DNA from: Sulfuricella sp.
Lineage (GTDB): Bacteria; Pseudomonadota; Gammaproteobacteria; Burkholderiales; Sulfuricellaceae
Reading direction: 5' to 3'
Assembly: GCA_041651995.1 (NCBI GenBank)
Contig: JBAZID010000010.1
Coordinates: 27,037-91,036 of the forward strand
DNA: 64,000 bases
Shown: in pieces, positions 51,658 through 61,073 of the stretch
Layout of the letters: each line of letters starts with the position of its first letter
Position numbering within the stretch: the first letter of the stretch is position 1
Program-made: the position numbers and the translations under genes
The notes under the pieces: model-generated
Databases searched by the model: none
What the model saw: the letters and a program-made list of their open reading frames with translations, nothing else
What the model was told of the DNA's origin: nothing

Positions 51658-52592
51658 ACGATATCGCCATTCAGGTCAGCGGCCTTGGCCGCGTCTTCGG
51701 TGACATGTGGGCGGTGCGCGGGCTCGACCTGGAAGTGAGGCGCGGCGAAATCTTTGGCCTGGTCGGCCCGGACGGCGCCGGCAAGACCACCACCATGCGC
51801 CTGCTGACCGGCATTCTCGCCGCCAGCGAAGGCAGTGCGACAGTGGCAGGTTTTCCCATCCAGGGCGGCGAGGAAGAGATCAAATCCCGAATCAGCTATA
51901 TGTCGCAACGCTTCGGCCTGTATGGCGACCTTTCCGTGGAAGAGAACCTGCGTTTCTACGCCGACCTGTACGAAGTTTCGCGGCGCGAACGCGAGCCGCT
52001 GGAAGAGCGCCTGCTTGGCTTCTCCAACCTGACCCCGTTCAGAAAACGTCTGGCGCGCGACCTTTCCGGTGGCATGAAACAGAAACTCGGCCTGGCCTGC
52101 GCCCTGATCCACAAGCCGGAAATCCTGTTCCTCGACGAACCCACCAATGGCGTCGATCCGGTATCGCGGCGCGATTTCTGGCGCATTCTCTACGCCATGC
52201 TCAAGGAAGGGGTGACGATCTTCGTCTCCACCGCCTACCTTGACGAAGCGGAGCGCTGCACCCGTGTCGGCCTGATGCACCAGGGTCGCCTGATCCAGTG
52301 CGACACGCCGCAAAAACTCAAGGAAGGCATTCCCGGCCTGCTGCTGGAACTGGAAACCGGGCAACCTCGCGTCGCACGGGAGGCTCTCGCCACCCGGCTG
52401 GGCTCCAATCGCGTCAGCCTGTTCGGCGGCAAGTTACACCTCTACGCCGCAGACAAGGGGGAGGTGGAGCAGGCCCGCACCGTGTTGCGCGAGGCCAACA
52501 TCTCCGTACTGGGCGAAAACACCATCACCCCGTCGCTGGAGGACGTCTTCATTTATCAGCTTACGCGAAACAAAGAGGAGGCGACGGCATGA
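51654..52592 (+). CDS. ABC transporter ATP-binding protein (YbhF first half)
   Basis: 312 residues. Walker A GPDGAGKTTTMR near 41, Q-loop SYMSQRF, signature LSGGMKQKLGLA, Walker B ILFLDEPTNGVDP, H-loop replaced by STAYLDEAERC. E. coli YbhF is one polypeptide with two ATPase halves; here they are separate genes overlapping by four bases. Confidence 0.92.
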   Translation: MNDIAIQVSGLGRVFGDMWAVRGLDLEVRRGEIFGLVGPDGAGKTTTMRLLTGILAASEGSATVAGFPIQGGEEEIKSRISYMSQRFGLYGDLSVEENLRFYADLYEVSRREREPLEERLLGFSNLTPFRKRLARDLSGGMKQKLGLACALIHKPEILFLDEPTNGVDPVSRRDFWRILYAMLKEGVTIFVSTAYLDEAERCTRVGLMHQGRLIQCDTPQKLKEGIPGLLLELETGQPRVAREALATRLGSNRVSLFGGKLHLYAADKGEVEQARTVLREANISVLGENTITPSLEDVFIYQLTRNKEEATA

Positions 52593-53545
52593 GCGCGGAA
52601 TCCGCCGTGGAAGTGCGCGACCTGACCCGGGTGTTCGGCGATTTCGTTGCCGTCGACCGTATCTCGCTCACCGTGGAAAAGGGCCAGGTGTTCGGCTTTC
52701 TCGGGCCCAACGGCGCGGGCAAATCCACCACCATCCGCATGTTGTGCGGCCTGCTTTTGCCCAGTTCAGGCTCGGGCCGGGTAGCTGGCTTCGACGTCAT
52801 GACCGAGTCCGAAACCATCAAGCGCCACATCGGCTACATGTCGCAGAAATTCTCTCTCTACGACGACCTCAGCGTGGAGGAGAACATCGACTTCTACACC
52901 GGCATCTACAACGTGCCCAGGGCCAAACGCAAGGCGCGTAAGGACTGGGTGCTGGAGATGGCGGGTCTCACGGACAAGCGCAACAACCGCACCAGCTCGC
53001 TGGCCGGCGGCTGGAAACAGCGCCTGGCCTTGGGCTGCGCGGTGCTGCACGAACCGCAGATACTGTTTCTCGACGAGCCGACCTCGGGCGTGGACCCACT
53101 CTCACGGCGCCAGTTCTGGGACCTGATCGCACAGATGTCGCATGGTGGCACCACCGTTTTCGTCACCACCCACTACATGGAGGAGGCCGAATACTGCGAT
53201 GAGCTGGCGCTGATTTACCACGGCAAAATGATCGCCAAGGGTAAACCCGCCGAGCTCAAGACACTGATACCCGAGGACATTCTGGAAATTCGCGTCGAAC
53301 GCCCATTCGATGCGCTGGAACAACTGGAAGGTTCGAAGCTGACACAGGAGGTCGCCCTGTTCGGCGACGCTCTGCACGCAGTGGTCAGCGATGCGGCCAC
53401 TGCAACCGTAGCACTGAACGACTTCCTTGTGCAGCAAGGCTTCGCCGTGCAGGGCATCAAACAGGTTGCCCCCTCGATGGAAGACGTGTTCGTTTCCCTG
53501 ATCGAACTCGATGACCGGCAGCGCGAGCAAGGAGAAAAAACATGA
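52589..53545 (+). CDS. ABC transporter ATP-binding protein (YbhF second half)
   Basis: 318 residues from ATG 52589. Walker A GPNGAGKSTTIR, signature-region variant SLAGGWKQRLALG, Walker B ILFLDEPTSGVDP, and TTHYMEEAEYCDEL. The C-terminal segment SMEDVFVSLIELDD matches multidrug ABC subunits. Overlaps the permease gene by four bases. Confidence 0.92.
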   Translation: MSAESAVEVRDLTRVFGDFVAVDRISLTVEKGQVFGFLGPNGAGKSTTIRMLCGLLLPSSGSGRVAGFDVMTESETIKRHIGYMSQKFSLYDDLSVEENIDFYTGIYNVPRAKRKARKDWVLEMAGLTDKRNNRTSSLAGGWKQRLALGCAVLHEPQILFLDEPTSGVDPLSRRQFWDLIAQMSHGGTTVFVTTHYMEEAEYCDELALIYHGKMIAKGKPAELKTLIPEDILEIRVERPFDALEQLEGSKLTQEVALFGDALHAVVSDAATATVALNDFLVQQGFAVQGIKQVAPSMEDVFVSLIELDDRQREQGEKT

Positions 53546-54666
53546 AAAAATCCAGGTTTTCCTGGATCCGGCTTTGGGCGCTGGTGAAAAAGGAATTCAT
53601 CCATATCATCCGCGACCCGCGCTCCCTGGCGATGGCCTTCCTGATGCCGCTGATCTTGCTGGTCCTGTTCGGCTACGCCATCACCATGGATATCAAGACG
53701 CTCAACCTCGTCGTCTACGATCAGGACAAGAGCGCTGCCAGCCGCAATTACCTGGAAGGCTTCCCCGCCTCCAGCTACTTCAGCGTGGTGGCGGTAGTGG
53801 AAAACTACACTGGCGCGCGCGCGCTGCTCGACCAGGGCAAGGCACATCTGGCGCTGGTGATTCCGCCGCACTTCGCGCGCGACCTGGAGCAAGGCCGGAC
53901 CACACAAGTACAACTGCTTGCCGACGGTTCGGACGCCAATACCGCGACCATTGCCATGGGCTATGCCGAAGCCATCACCAACCGCTACAGCACGACGCAC
54001 CTGGGAACCAAAATCGAGCTCGCCGTGGATAACCGTCTGCGCGTCTGGTACAACCCCGAGCTCAAAAGCCGCTGGTTCATCATCCCCGGGCTGATCGCGG
54101 TAATCATGACGGTCATTACCGCGCTGCTCACCTCGCTCACCGTCTCGCGCGAGTGGGAGAGCGGCACCATGGAACAGTTGATCGCCACGCCGGTGCAGCC
54201 GATCGAGCTCTTTCTCGGCAAGATGGCACCCTACTTTGTGATCGGCGTGCTGGACGTGCTGTTCTCGGTGGCGATGGGGGTATGGGTGTTCGATGTGCCG
54301 CTCCGGGGCAGCTTTCTCTTTCTGCTCGGCGTCACCGCGATGTTCCTGGTAGGCGGCCTGAGTCTTGGCATCATGGTTTCCACCATCGCCAAATCGCAAC
54401 TGGTGGCGAGCCAGCTGGCGATGGTGGTCACCTTCCTGCCGGCTTTCCTGCTCTCCGGCTTTCTTTACTCCATCGACAATATGCCGAACTTCCTGCAAGT
54501 GGTCACCCACGTGGTGCAGGCGCGCTATTTCGTCGAGGTGCTGAAGAACATCTTTCTCAAGGCCAGCCCCCCCGCTTATGTGGCGGGCGACCTGATCTTC
54601 CTTGGACTGTTCGCAGTGGTGGTGTTCGCCGTCGCCCTCGGCAAGTTCCGTAAAAAACTGGCCTGA
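53542..54666 (+). CDS. ABC-2 permease (YbhS-like)
   Basis: 374 residues: membrane helix near 25-45, a large periplasmic domain (about 50-170), then five helices with the ABC-2 motif VSREWESGTMEQLIATPVQPIELFLGK. Forms a heterodimer with the next permease. Confidence 0.92.
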   Translation: MKKSRFSWIRLWALVKKEFIHIIRDPRSLAMAFLMPLILLVLFGYAITMDIKTLNLVVYDQDKSAASRNYLEGFPASSYFSVVAVVENYTGARALLDQGKAHLALVIPPHFARDLEQGRTTQVQLLADGSDANTATIAMGYAEAITNRYSTTHLGTKIELAVDNRLRVWYNPELKSRWFIIPGLIAVIMTVITALLTSLTVSREWESGTMEQLIATPVQPIELFLGKMAPYFVIGVLDVLFSVAMGVWVFDVPLRGSFLFLLGVTAMFLVGGLSLGIMVSTIAKSQLVASQLAMVVTFLPAFLLSGFLYSIDNMPNFLQVVTHVVQARYFVEVLKNIFLKASPPAYVAGDLIFLGLFAVVVFAVALGKFRKKLA

Positions 54667-54677
54667 CGGGGAACATT

Positions 54678-55805
54678 ATGTGGGAAAGAATCTATCGCAT
54701 GCTGGTGAAGGAATTCATCCAGGTGCTACGCGACCCGCGCATGAAGGCGCTGATCTTCGTCATGCCGGTGATCCAGCTGATCATGTTCGGTTATGCCGTG
54801 ACTACCGACGTGGACCACATCAAAACCGCGGTGTGCGACCTCGACAAGAGCCCGCAGAGCCGCGCCTTGATCGAGCGCTTCACGGCCTCCGGCTATTTCA
54901 CCGTGGTGGACAATACCAACAATCCACAAAGACTGGGCGAACTGCTCGACCGCGGCAAGGCGACCATCGGCATCCAGATCAACCGTGGCTTCGCCGACGA
55001 TCTGAAATCCGGCCGCCAGGCAGTGATCCAGACGATAGTCGACGGTACCGATTCGAATACCGGCACGGTGGCGATGGACTATGCCCAGCGCATCACCCAG
55101 GAATTCTCCAAGGCGCGATCTGCCCCGGTAGAACTGACCCAACTGGCGCAGGAACAGACCAACCCCATCGAGCTGCGCTCGCGCGCCTGGTTCAACCCCG
55201 ACCTGAAAAGCCGCTATTTCAACGTCCCCGGCGTGATCGCCGTGGTGGTGCTGCTGATCTCCCTGCTGCTCACCGCCATGGCGATCGTGCGTGAGCGTGA
55301 GATCGGCACCATGGAGCAATTGATGGTGACGCCGATCCGGCCATTTGAACTGATTCTCGGCAAGACCCTGCCGTTCGTGCTGATCAGCTTCATCGACGTG
55401 CTGGTGGTCACCTTTATCGGGATCAACTGGTTCCACGTGCCGATCCACGGCAGCCTGGGGCTGCTGCTGTTCGGCGCCGGGCTGTACCTGATGTCCACCA
55501 TCGGTATTGGATTGTTCATCTCCACCATTTCACAGACCCAGCAGCAGGCGCTGATGTCGTCGTTTTTCTTCTACCTGCCCGCTGTGCTGCTGTCCGGCTT
55601 CATGTTCCCGATCTCGAACATGCCGGAACCGGCCCAGTGGCTCACCTATCTCAACCCGCTGCGCTACTTCCTGGTTATCATCCGGGATATTTTCCTCAAG
55701 GGCAGCGGCTGGGAAATCCTGTGGCCCCAGTTCGCCGCCCTGGCGGTGCTGGGAACGGCACTTTTGCTCATCAGTTCGCTTCGATTCAAGAAAAGGATGG
55801 TCTGA
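54678..55805 (+). CDS. ABC-2 permease (YbhR-like)
   Basis: 375 residues with the same layout as its neighbour: MLVKEFIQVLRDPRMKAL near the N-terminus, then VREREIGTMEQLMVTPIRPFELILGK and five C-terminal helices. Eleven bases after the first permease. Completes the YbhGFSR-type exporter, whose known relatives affect Na+/Li+ and antibiotic tolerance. Confidence 0.92.
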   Translation: MWERIYRMLVKEFIQVLRDPRMKALIFVMPVIQLIMFGYAVTTDVDHIKTAVCDLDKSPQSRALIERFTASGYFTVVDNTNNPQRLGELLDRGKATIGIQINRGFADDLKSGRQAVIQTIVDGTDSNTGTVAMDYAQRITQEFSKARSAPVELTQLAQEQTNPIELRSRAWFNPDLKSRYFNVPGVIAVVVLLISLLLTAMAIVREREIGTMEQLMVTPIRPFELILGKTLPFVLISFIDVLVVTFIGINWFHVPIHGSLGLLLFGAGLYLMSTIGIGLFISTISQTQQQALMSSFFFYLPAVLLSGFMFPISNMPEPAQWLTYLNPLRYFLVIIRDIFLKGSGWEILWPQFAALAVLGTALLLISSLRFKKRMV

Positions 55806-55806
55806 C

Positions 55807-56259
55807 ATGAAACAACCCCGCAAGATGATCTTCAATCTCCTCGCCTCTTCCTGCCTGCTCCTCGCCGCAAGCGGCGCACACGCCGCCGAGCCGCTTGCCC
55901 TGCAGAAGATCATGAAGGACCTGGGCAAGAACATGCAGCTCATCACTGGCGGGATTTCGCGCGGAGACTGGGAGCTGGTGGAAAAAACCGCGCCACTGAT
56001 CGCTGATCATCCCAAGCCGCCCTTCGGCGAAAAACTGCGTATCCTGGCTTTTGTTGGCACCAACATGGACAAATACAAGGACTATGACGGCGAAACCCAC
56101 GACCAGGCGCAGGCGGTAGGCAAGGCAGCCAAGGCCAAGGACGGCCCCGGCGTCATCCTTGCCTTCCAGAAGCTCCAGACCAGTTGCTACAACTGCCACA
56201 GCGAATTCCGCAAACCGTTCGTCGAGCATTTCTACGGCAAGAAAAACGCCGTTCAGTGA
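55807..56259 (+). CDS. Cytochrome c'-like monoheme protein
   Basis: 150 residues. Signal peptide ends AHA-AEP (about 26). One heme motif CYNCH near the C-terminus (about 130-134), the position expected of cytochrome c' and related class II four-helix cytochromes. One base after the permease gene, so co-transcribed with the exporter. Members bind NO or act in periplasmic electron transfer. Its 5' end is duplicated in the remnant at 46390. Confidence 0.85.
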   Translation: MKQPRKMIFNLLASSCLLLAASGAHAAEPLALQKIMKDLGKNMQLITGGISRGDWELVEKTAPLIADHPKPPFGEKLRILAFVGTNMDKYKDYDGETHDQAQAVGKAAKAKDGPGVILAFQKLQTSCYNCHSEFRKPFVEHFYGKKNAVQ

Positions 56260-56293
56260 CCGGTTATTACATTAACAATACAGGAGTCATTTC

Positions 56294-56704
56294 ATGAGCA
56301 CCCCCACACAACAACGCGGATTACAGACCTGGGCGATTTCCCTGGTTGCGGTCGCTTTCGGCCTGCTGACCATCAAGGAAGGCGGCACCATCCTGTTCGG
56401 CGGCGAGGCGGCGCGCGCCGCGGCCGGCAACTATGTGCCATTCGTGCTGTGGTTTAATTTTTTGGCGGGCTTCGCCTATGTCGTTGCGGGCATCGGGCTG
56501 TGGCTGAGGCAAAGCTGGGCAGTAGGGCTGGCCATTGCTATCGTGATAGCGACAGTATTTACTTTCGCGGCTTTCGGCGTGCATATACTTTCCGGCGGCG
56601 CCTTCGAGCCGCGCACGGTGGTTGCCATGAGCCTGCGCACGCTGGTGTGGGTCACGATTGCGGCCATTGCCTGGCGCGGGCTGGTGCGCGCAAAAGCAGC
56701 CTGA
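56294..56704 (+). CDS. Small four-helix membrane protein
   Basis: 136 residues with four membrane helices (about 11-27, 46-70, 74-98 and 107-128) and the segment SGGAFEPRTVVAMSLRTLVWV. The AGGAG ribosome site is nine bases before ATG. Unknown function; adjacent to cytochrome c', and its 3' part is duplicated in the 46390 remnant. Confidence 0.8.
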   Translation: MSTPTQQRGLQTWAISLVAVAFGLLTIKEGGTILFGGEAARAAAGNYVPFVLWFNFLAGFAYVVAGIGLWLRQSWAVGLAIAIVIATVFTFAAFGVHILSGGAFEPRTVVAMSLRTLVWVTIAAIAWRGLVRAKAA

Positions 56705-56721
56705 AAAAAAGGAGGCCCGTT

Positions 56722-57429
56722 ATGGATGTAAACAGGCACTTCAGCACGGTGCTCTGGATCGGACTGGCATTGGCCGGCTGTGCCAGCCCTTCGCTGGCGT
56801 CTGCCGCCGACACAACCCCGCCGGCCCTTGCTGCGGAAAGACCATCAAGAACGGATTTTTCCGGTCATTGGATTCTCAACGCCAAAGCCAGCGATGATCC
56901 GCAGGAAAAGGCCAAGGAAGCCATGAAAGCGATGCAGCAGGAAAAGGGGGGCGGGCGCGGCATGGGTGGTCAGGGACGTGGCGGCGGCATGGGTGGTGGC
57001 GGCATGGGTGGCGGGCATCAGGGCCGCGGACCATCAGGCGGAATGAGTGGGCGCGGCGAGATGCCGTCCCGGGAATTGAGCACGCTCATGGCCCCTTCAG
57101 AAAAACTCGATATCACCCATGAAGATCCGATGCTGCTGATCACTGACGAGAACGATCAGCGCCAGCGGCTTTTTACCGACCTTCGCGGCGCCAGCGTTTC
57201 CGCCAGCGGCGGTTTGCAGCAGCGTGTCAGCTTCGCTGGCTGGGAAGGCGCTACGCTGGTGGTCGAGACCACGATGGCCGGTGGCTCCAGACTGGTCCAG
57301 AATTACCAGATCGACTCAGCAACAGGCCAGCTCATGATTGTTGCAGCAGCCAACCTGCCGGACAAAAAAGCAGTTTCGTATCGTCTTGTTTACGATCGGC
57401 TGAAACCTGGGGTGGATGCTGGGAGATAG
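56722..57429 (+). CDS. Gly/Met-rich lipoprotein
   Basis: 235 residues from ATG 56722 with AAAAAGGAGG upstream. Lipobox LAGC at about 17-20. After DFSGHWILNAKASDDP comes a Gly/Met/Arg-rich spacer (GGGRGMGGQGRGGGMGGGG...), then a beta-rich domain (PSEKLDITHEDPMLLITDENDQRQRLFTDLRG, VETTMAGGSRLVQNYQID). The C-terminal half resembles small stress-type domains seen next to metal or drug resistance genes, but I cannot name a family. The Met-rich spacer could bind copper. Confidence 0.75.
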   Translation: MDVNRHFSTVLWIGLALAGCASPSLASAADTTPPALAAERPSRTDFSGHWILNAKASDDPQEKAKEAMKAMQQEKGGGRGMGGQGRGGGMGGGGMGGGHQGRGPSGGMSGRGEMPSRELSTLMAPSEKLDITHEDPMLLITDENDQRQRLFTDLRGASVSASGGLQQRVSFAGWEGATLVVETTMAGGSRLVQNYQIDSATGQLMIVAAANLPDKKAVSYRLVYDRLKPGVDAGR

Positions 57430-57474
57430 TAGCGGCAAATGCTACCCATACCAGAAGATCCTGTGGAGACGGCA

Positions 57475-58605
57475 ATGACTGAACGCGAATATGCAGGCAG
57501 CACCATTATCACGGTCAATACCGGAAGTTCATCCGTGCGGCTGGCCGCGTTCGCTTGCGACGAAGGGCGGGCATTGTCAGCACTGGCAACCGAGCATCAT
57601 GCATTGGCCGGCGAGGGTGCGCTGGAGGTGCTGCAACGCTTCGTGGGTGCGAATGTGCCTGGCGGCGTGGCAGCGGTTGCGCATCGTGTGGTGCATGGTG
57701 GCCGGCAGCTGGTGAAATCCTGTCTGCTGGACGAGGCGGCCGAGCATGAGATCACGCGTCTCGCACCGCTTGCGCCCTTGCACAATCCGACGGCATTGCA
57801 CTGGATTGGCGCTGCACGTTCGATGTTGGGAGATACGCCGCAGGTTGGGGTATTCGATACAGCGTTCTATACAAATCTGCCCGAGGTGGCAAGAACCTAC
57901 GCCATTCCCCGGGCGCTGGCGGATCGACACGAGATCCGGCGCTATGGATTCCACGGCTTGGCGCACCAGGCAATGTGGCGGCGATGGCAGGCATTAAATC
58001 CGGACCGGGCGCTCAAAACCCGGATCATTTCATTGCAACTCGGTGCTGGCTGCTCGGTCACGGCAATTGAGGATGGCCTGCCGAAGGACACCTCCATGGG
58101 ATTTTCGCCCTTGGAGGGTCTGGTCATGGCCACCCGCTCTGGGGATGTCGATCCGGGCTTGATCAGTTTTCTGCAGCGTGTGGAGCACTGGTCGCCCGAG
58201 GATGTCGATCGCGTGTTGAGCGCCGAATCCGGATTGTTAGGCCTCTCAGGCAGCAGTGGCGATATGCGCGAACTGCTGCGCGCGGAGGATCCGCATGCGC
58301 GTCTTGCAGTTGACCTCTATACCTACCGTGTTCGCAAGTACATCGGTGCTTACCTGACGGTGCTGGGCGGCGCCGATGCCATCGTGTTCGGCGGCGGTGT
58401 GGGCGAACACGCCCCGGCTGTGCGTGCGGCGATATTGAAGAACATGGAATGGGCCGGCGTGCGCCTGGATGCTGGTGCAAATGAAACGACCGTGGCGAAG
58501 GCGGGTCGAATCAGCCACCCTGACAGCAAAATCGAGGTCTGGGTGATCCCCGTGGACGAGCAGCAAATCCTGGCGCAGGAGGCGCTGGCGGTGATCACCC
58601 GCTAA
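57475..58605 (+). CDS. ackA: Acetate kinase
   Basis: Converts acetyl phosphate plus ADP to acetate plus ATP. 376 residues from ATG 57475 (GGAGA upstream); ATG 57439 would add 12. Family motifs: VNTGSSSVR, HRVVHGG, FDTAFYTNLPE, YGFHGLAHQ, GAGCSVTAIEDG, and FGGGVGEHAP. Shorter than E. coli AckA (400). Directly before phosphoketolase, giving a two-step route to ATP. Confidence 0.92.
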   Translation: MTEREYAGSTIITVNTGSSSVRLAAFACDEGRALSALATEHHALAGEGALEVLQRFVGANVPGGVAAVAHRVVHGGRQLVKSCLLDEAAEHEITRLAPLAPLHNPTALHWIGAARSMLGDTPQVGVFDTAFYTNLPEVARTYAIPRALADRHEIRRYGFHGLAHQAMWRRWQALNPDRALKTRIISLQLGAGCSVTAIEDGLPKDTSMGFSPLEGLVMATRSGDVDPGLISFLQRVEHWSPEDVDRVLSAESGLLGLSGSSGDMRELLRAEDPHARLAVDLYTYRVRKYIGAYLTVLGGADAIVFGGGVGEHAPAVRAAILKNMEWAGVRLDAGANETTVAKAGRISHPDSKIEVWVIPVDEQQILAQEALAVITR

Positions 58606-58633
58606 TGTAGCGCATGACAAAAGGAGTACAAGG

Positions 58634-61045
58634 ATGAACTCTGAAGCGAGAGATCAGCAACAAGCCAGGCCCGCCAGCACAAAGCCGGATGGTCCCCTGT
58701 CTGCAACTGAACTGGGCAAGATGAATGCCTACTGGCGCGCAGCGAACTATCTGTCGGTGGGCCAGATTTACCTGCTGGACAATCCGCTGCTCAGGTCGCC
58801 GCTCAAGCTCGAGCACATCAAGCCGCGGCTGCTCGGCCATTGGGGTACGACGCCGGGGCTGAATTTCATCTACGTCCACCTCAACCGCATGATCAAGGCG
58901 CACGACCTCAACATGATTTACATTGCAGGCCCTGGCCATGGCGGCCCGGGCCTGGTCGCCAACACCTGGCTGGAAGGCACCTACAGCGAGGTTTATTCCA
59001 ATATCCCGCAGAGCGCCGAAGGCATGAAGAAACTGTTCCGGCAGTTTTCGTTTCCCGGCGGCGTGCCGAGCCACGTGGCGCCGGAGACGCCCGGCTCGAT
59101 CCATGAGGGGGGCGAGTTGGGCTACTCGTTATCGCATGCCTACGGTGCGGTGTTCGACAACCCGGATTTGATCGCCGCCTGCGTGGTCGGCGATGGCGAG
59201 GCCGAAACCGGCCCGCTGGCGGCTGCATGGCATTCCAACAAGTTCCTGAACCCGGCGCGTGACGGCGCGGTGCTGCCGATCCTGCATCTCAACGGTTACA
59301 AGATCGCCAACCCCACGCTGCTCGCGCGTATACCGCACAGAGAGTTGGAGAGCCTGTTCATCGGCTACGGCTACAAGCCGTATTTCGTGGAGGGATCCGA
59401 CCCGGCGCTGATGCATCAGCAGATGGCCGCGATTCTGGACACGGCCATTGCCGACATTCAGGCCATCCAGCAAGACGCGCGTGCCAATGGCGTCAAGACG
59501 CGCCCGAACTGGCCGATGATCATTCTGCGCAGCCCCAAGGGATGGACCGGGCCGAAGGAAGTCGACGGCAAGCAGACCGAGGGTTCGTGGCGCTCCCACC
59601 AGGTGCCATTTGGCGAGATGACGAACCCGGCGCATCTCGGGCTGCTCGAGCAGTGGATGAAGAGTTACCGGCCCGATGAACTGTTTGAGGAAAATGGCGC
59701 GCTGAACGCCGAGCTTGCCGCTCTGGCGCCGGTAGGCATACGGCGCATGGGCGCCAACCCGCATGCCAACGGCGGCCTTTTGCTCAAGGATCTCAAGTTG
59801 CCGGACATCCGGGATTACGCGCTCAAGGTGCCCAGCCCCGGTGCGGTGCCGGGCGAAGCGACCCGCGCCATGGGCGTGTACCTGCGCGACGTGATGAAAT
59901 CCAACCTCGATGCGTGCAACTTCCGCGTCATGGGGCCGGACGAGACGGCGTCGAACCGGCTCGGTGCGTTGTTCGAGGTGACCGGGCGGGCATGGGTGGC
60001 CGAACACTTGCCGCAAGATGATCATCTTGCGGCCGATGGCCGGGTGATGGAAATTCTGAGCGAACATACGTGCCAGGGCTGGCTCGAGGGCTACCTCCTG
60101 ACCGGCCGCCACGGATTGTTTTCCTGTTACGAGGCGTTCATCCATATCATCGACTCGATGTTCAATCAGCATGCCAAGTGGCTCAAGGTGTGCCGCGAAA
60201 TACCCTGGCGCCGCCCCATCGCCTCGCTCAACATCCTGCTGACTTCACATGTGTGGCGGCAGGATCACAACGGCTTTTCGCATCAGGACCCGGGGTTTAT
60301 CGATCACGTGGTCAACAAGAAGGCCGATATCGTCCGGGTGTACCTGCCGCCGGATGCCAACACCCTGCTCTGCGTCACCGAGCAGTGTCTGAAGAGCCGC
60401 AATCTGGTGAACGTCATTGTGGCCGGCAAGCAGCCGCAGCTTCAGTGGCTGGATATGGAGAGCGCGACCCGGCACTGTGCCGCCGGTATCGGCATCTGGG
60501 GGTGGGCGAGCAACGACCAGGGCGGCGAACCGGACGTGGTGCTGGCGGCGGCAGGCGATGTGCCCACGCTGGAAATGCTGGCGGCCATCGATATCCTGCG
60601 GCAGCACGCCCCCGAGCTGAAAATCCGCTTTATCAATGTGGTGGACCTGATGACCCTGCAGCCGAAGGAAGAGCATCCGCACGGACTGTCGGACAAGGAC
60701 TTCGATACGCTGTTTACCACCGACAAGCCGATCATCTTCGCCTATCACGGTTATCCGTGGCTGATCCATCGCCTGAGCTACCGGCGGACCAACCACAGGA
60801 ACCTGCATGTGCGTGGCTACAAGGAAGAAGGCGCGACCACCACGCCCTTCGACATGGTGGTGCGTAACGATCTCGACCGCTTTCATCTGGTGGCGGACGT
60901 GATCGACCGCGTGCCGACGCTGGGTTACCGTGCAGCGCATCTCAAGCAGGCGATGCGCAACAAGCGCATCGAACATCGCGAGTACATCACCAGCCATGGC
61001 GAGGACATGCCCGAGATACGCGAATGGCAGTGGAAGGCGAAGTAA
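58634..61045 (+). CDS. xfp: Phosphoketolase (xylulose-5-P/fructose-6-P)
   Basis: 803 residues, the usual family length. Splits xylulose-5-phosphate (and often fructose-6-phosphate) to acetyl phosphate. TPP-binding region GDGEAETGPLAAAWHSNKF with NGYKIANP; phosphoketolase landmarks AGPGHGGPGLVANTWLEGTY, GGELGYSLSHAYGA, SFSHQDPGFIDHV region and YHGYPWLIHRL near the end. AAAGGAG ribosome site. Sits between ackA and transaldolase. Confidence 0.96.
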   Translation: MNSEARDQQQARPASTKPDGPLSATELGKMNAYWRAANYLSVGQIYLLDNPLLRSPLKLEHIKPRLLGHWGTTPGLNFIYVHLNRMIKAHDLNMIYIAGPGHGGPGLVANTWLEGTYSEVYSNIPQSAEGMKKLFRQFSFPGGVPSHVAPETPGSIHEGGELGYSLSHAYGAVFDNPDLIAACVVGDGEAETGPLAAAWHSNKFLNPARDGAVLPILHLNGYKIANPTLLARIPHRELESLFIGYGYKPYFVEGSDPALMHQQMAAILDTAIADIQAIQQDARANGVKTRPNWPMIILRSPKGWTGPKEVDGKQTEGSWRSHQVPFGEMTNPAHLGLLEQWMKSYRPDELFEENGALNAELAALAPVGIRRMGANPHANGGLLLKDLKLPDIRDYALKVPSPGAVPGEATRAMGVYLRDVMKSNLDACNFRVMGPDETASNRLGALFEVTGRAWVAEHLPQDDHLAADGRVMEILSEHTCQGWLEGYLLTGRHGLFSCYEAFIHIIDSMFNQHAKWLKVCREIPWRRPIASLNILLTSHVWRQDHNGFSHQDPGFIDHVVNKKADIVRVYLPPDANTLLCVTEQCLKSRNLVNVIVAGKQPQLQWLDMESATRHCAAGIGIWGWASNDQGGEPDVVLAAAGDVPTLEMLAAIDILRQHAPELKIRFINVVDLMTLQPKEEHPHGLSDKDFDTLFTTDKPIIFAYHGYPWLIHRLSYRRTNHRNLHVRGYKEEGATTTPFDMVVRNDLDRFHLVADVIDRVPTLGYRAAHLKQAMRNKRIEHREYITSHGEDMPEIREWQWKAK

Positions 61046-61073
61046 TGTGTGGCAACACGACAAGGAGAACATG

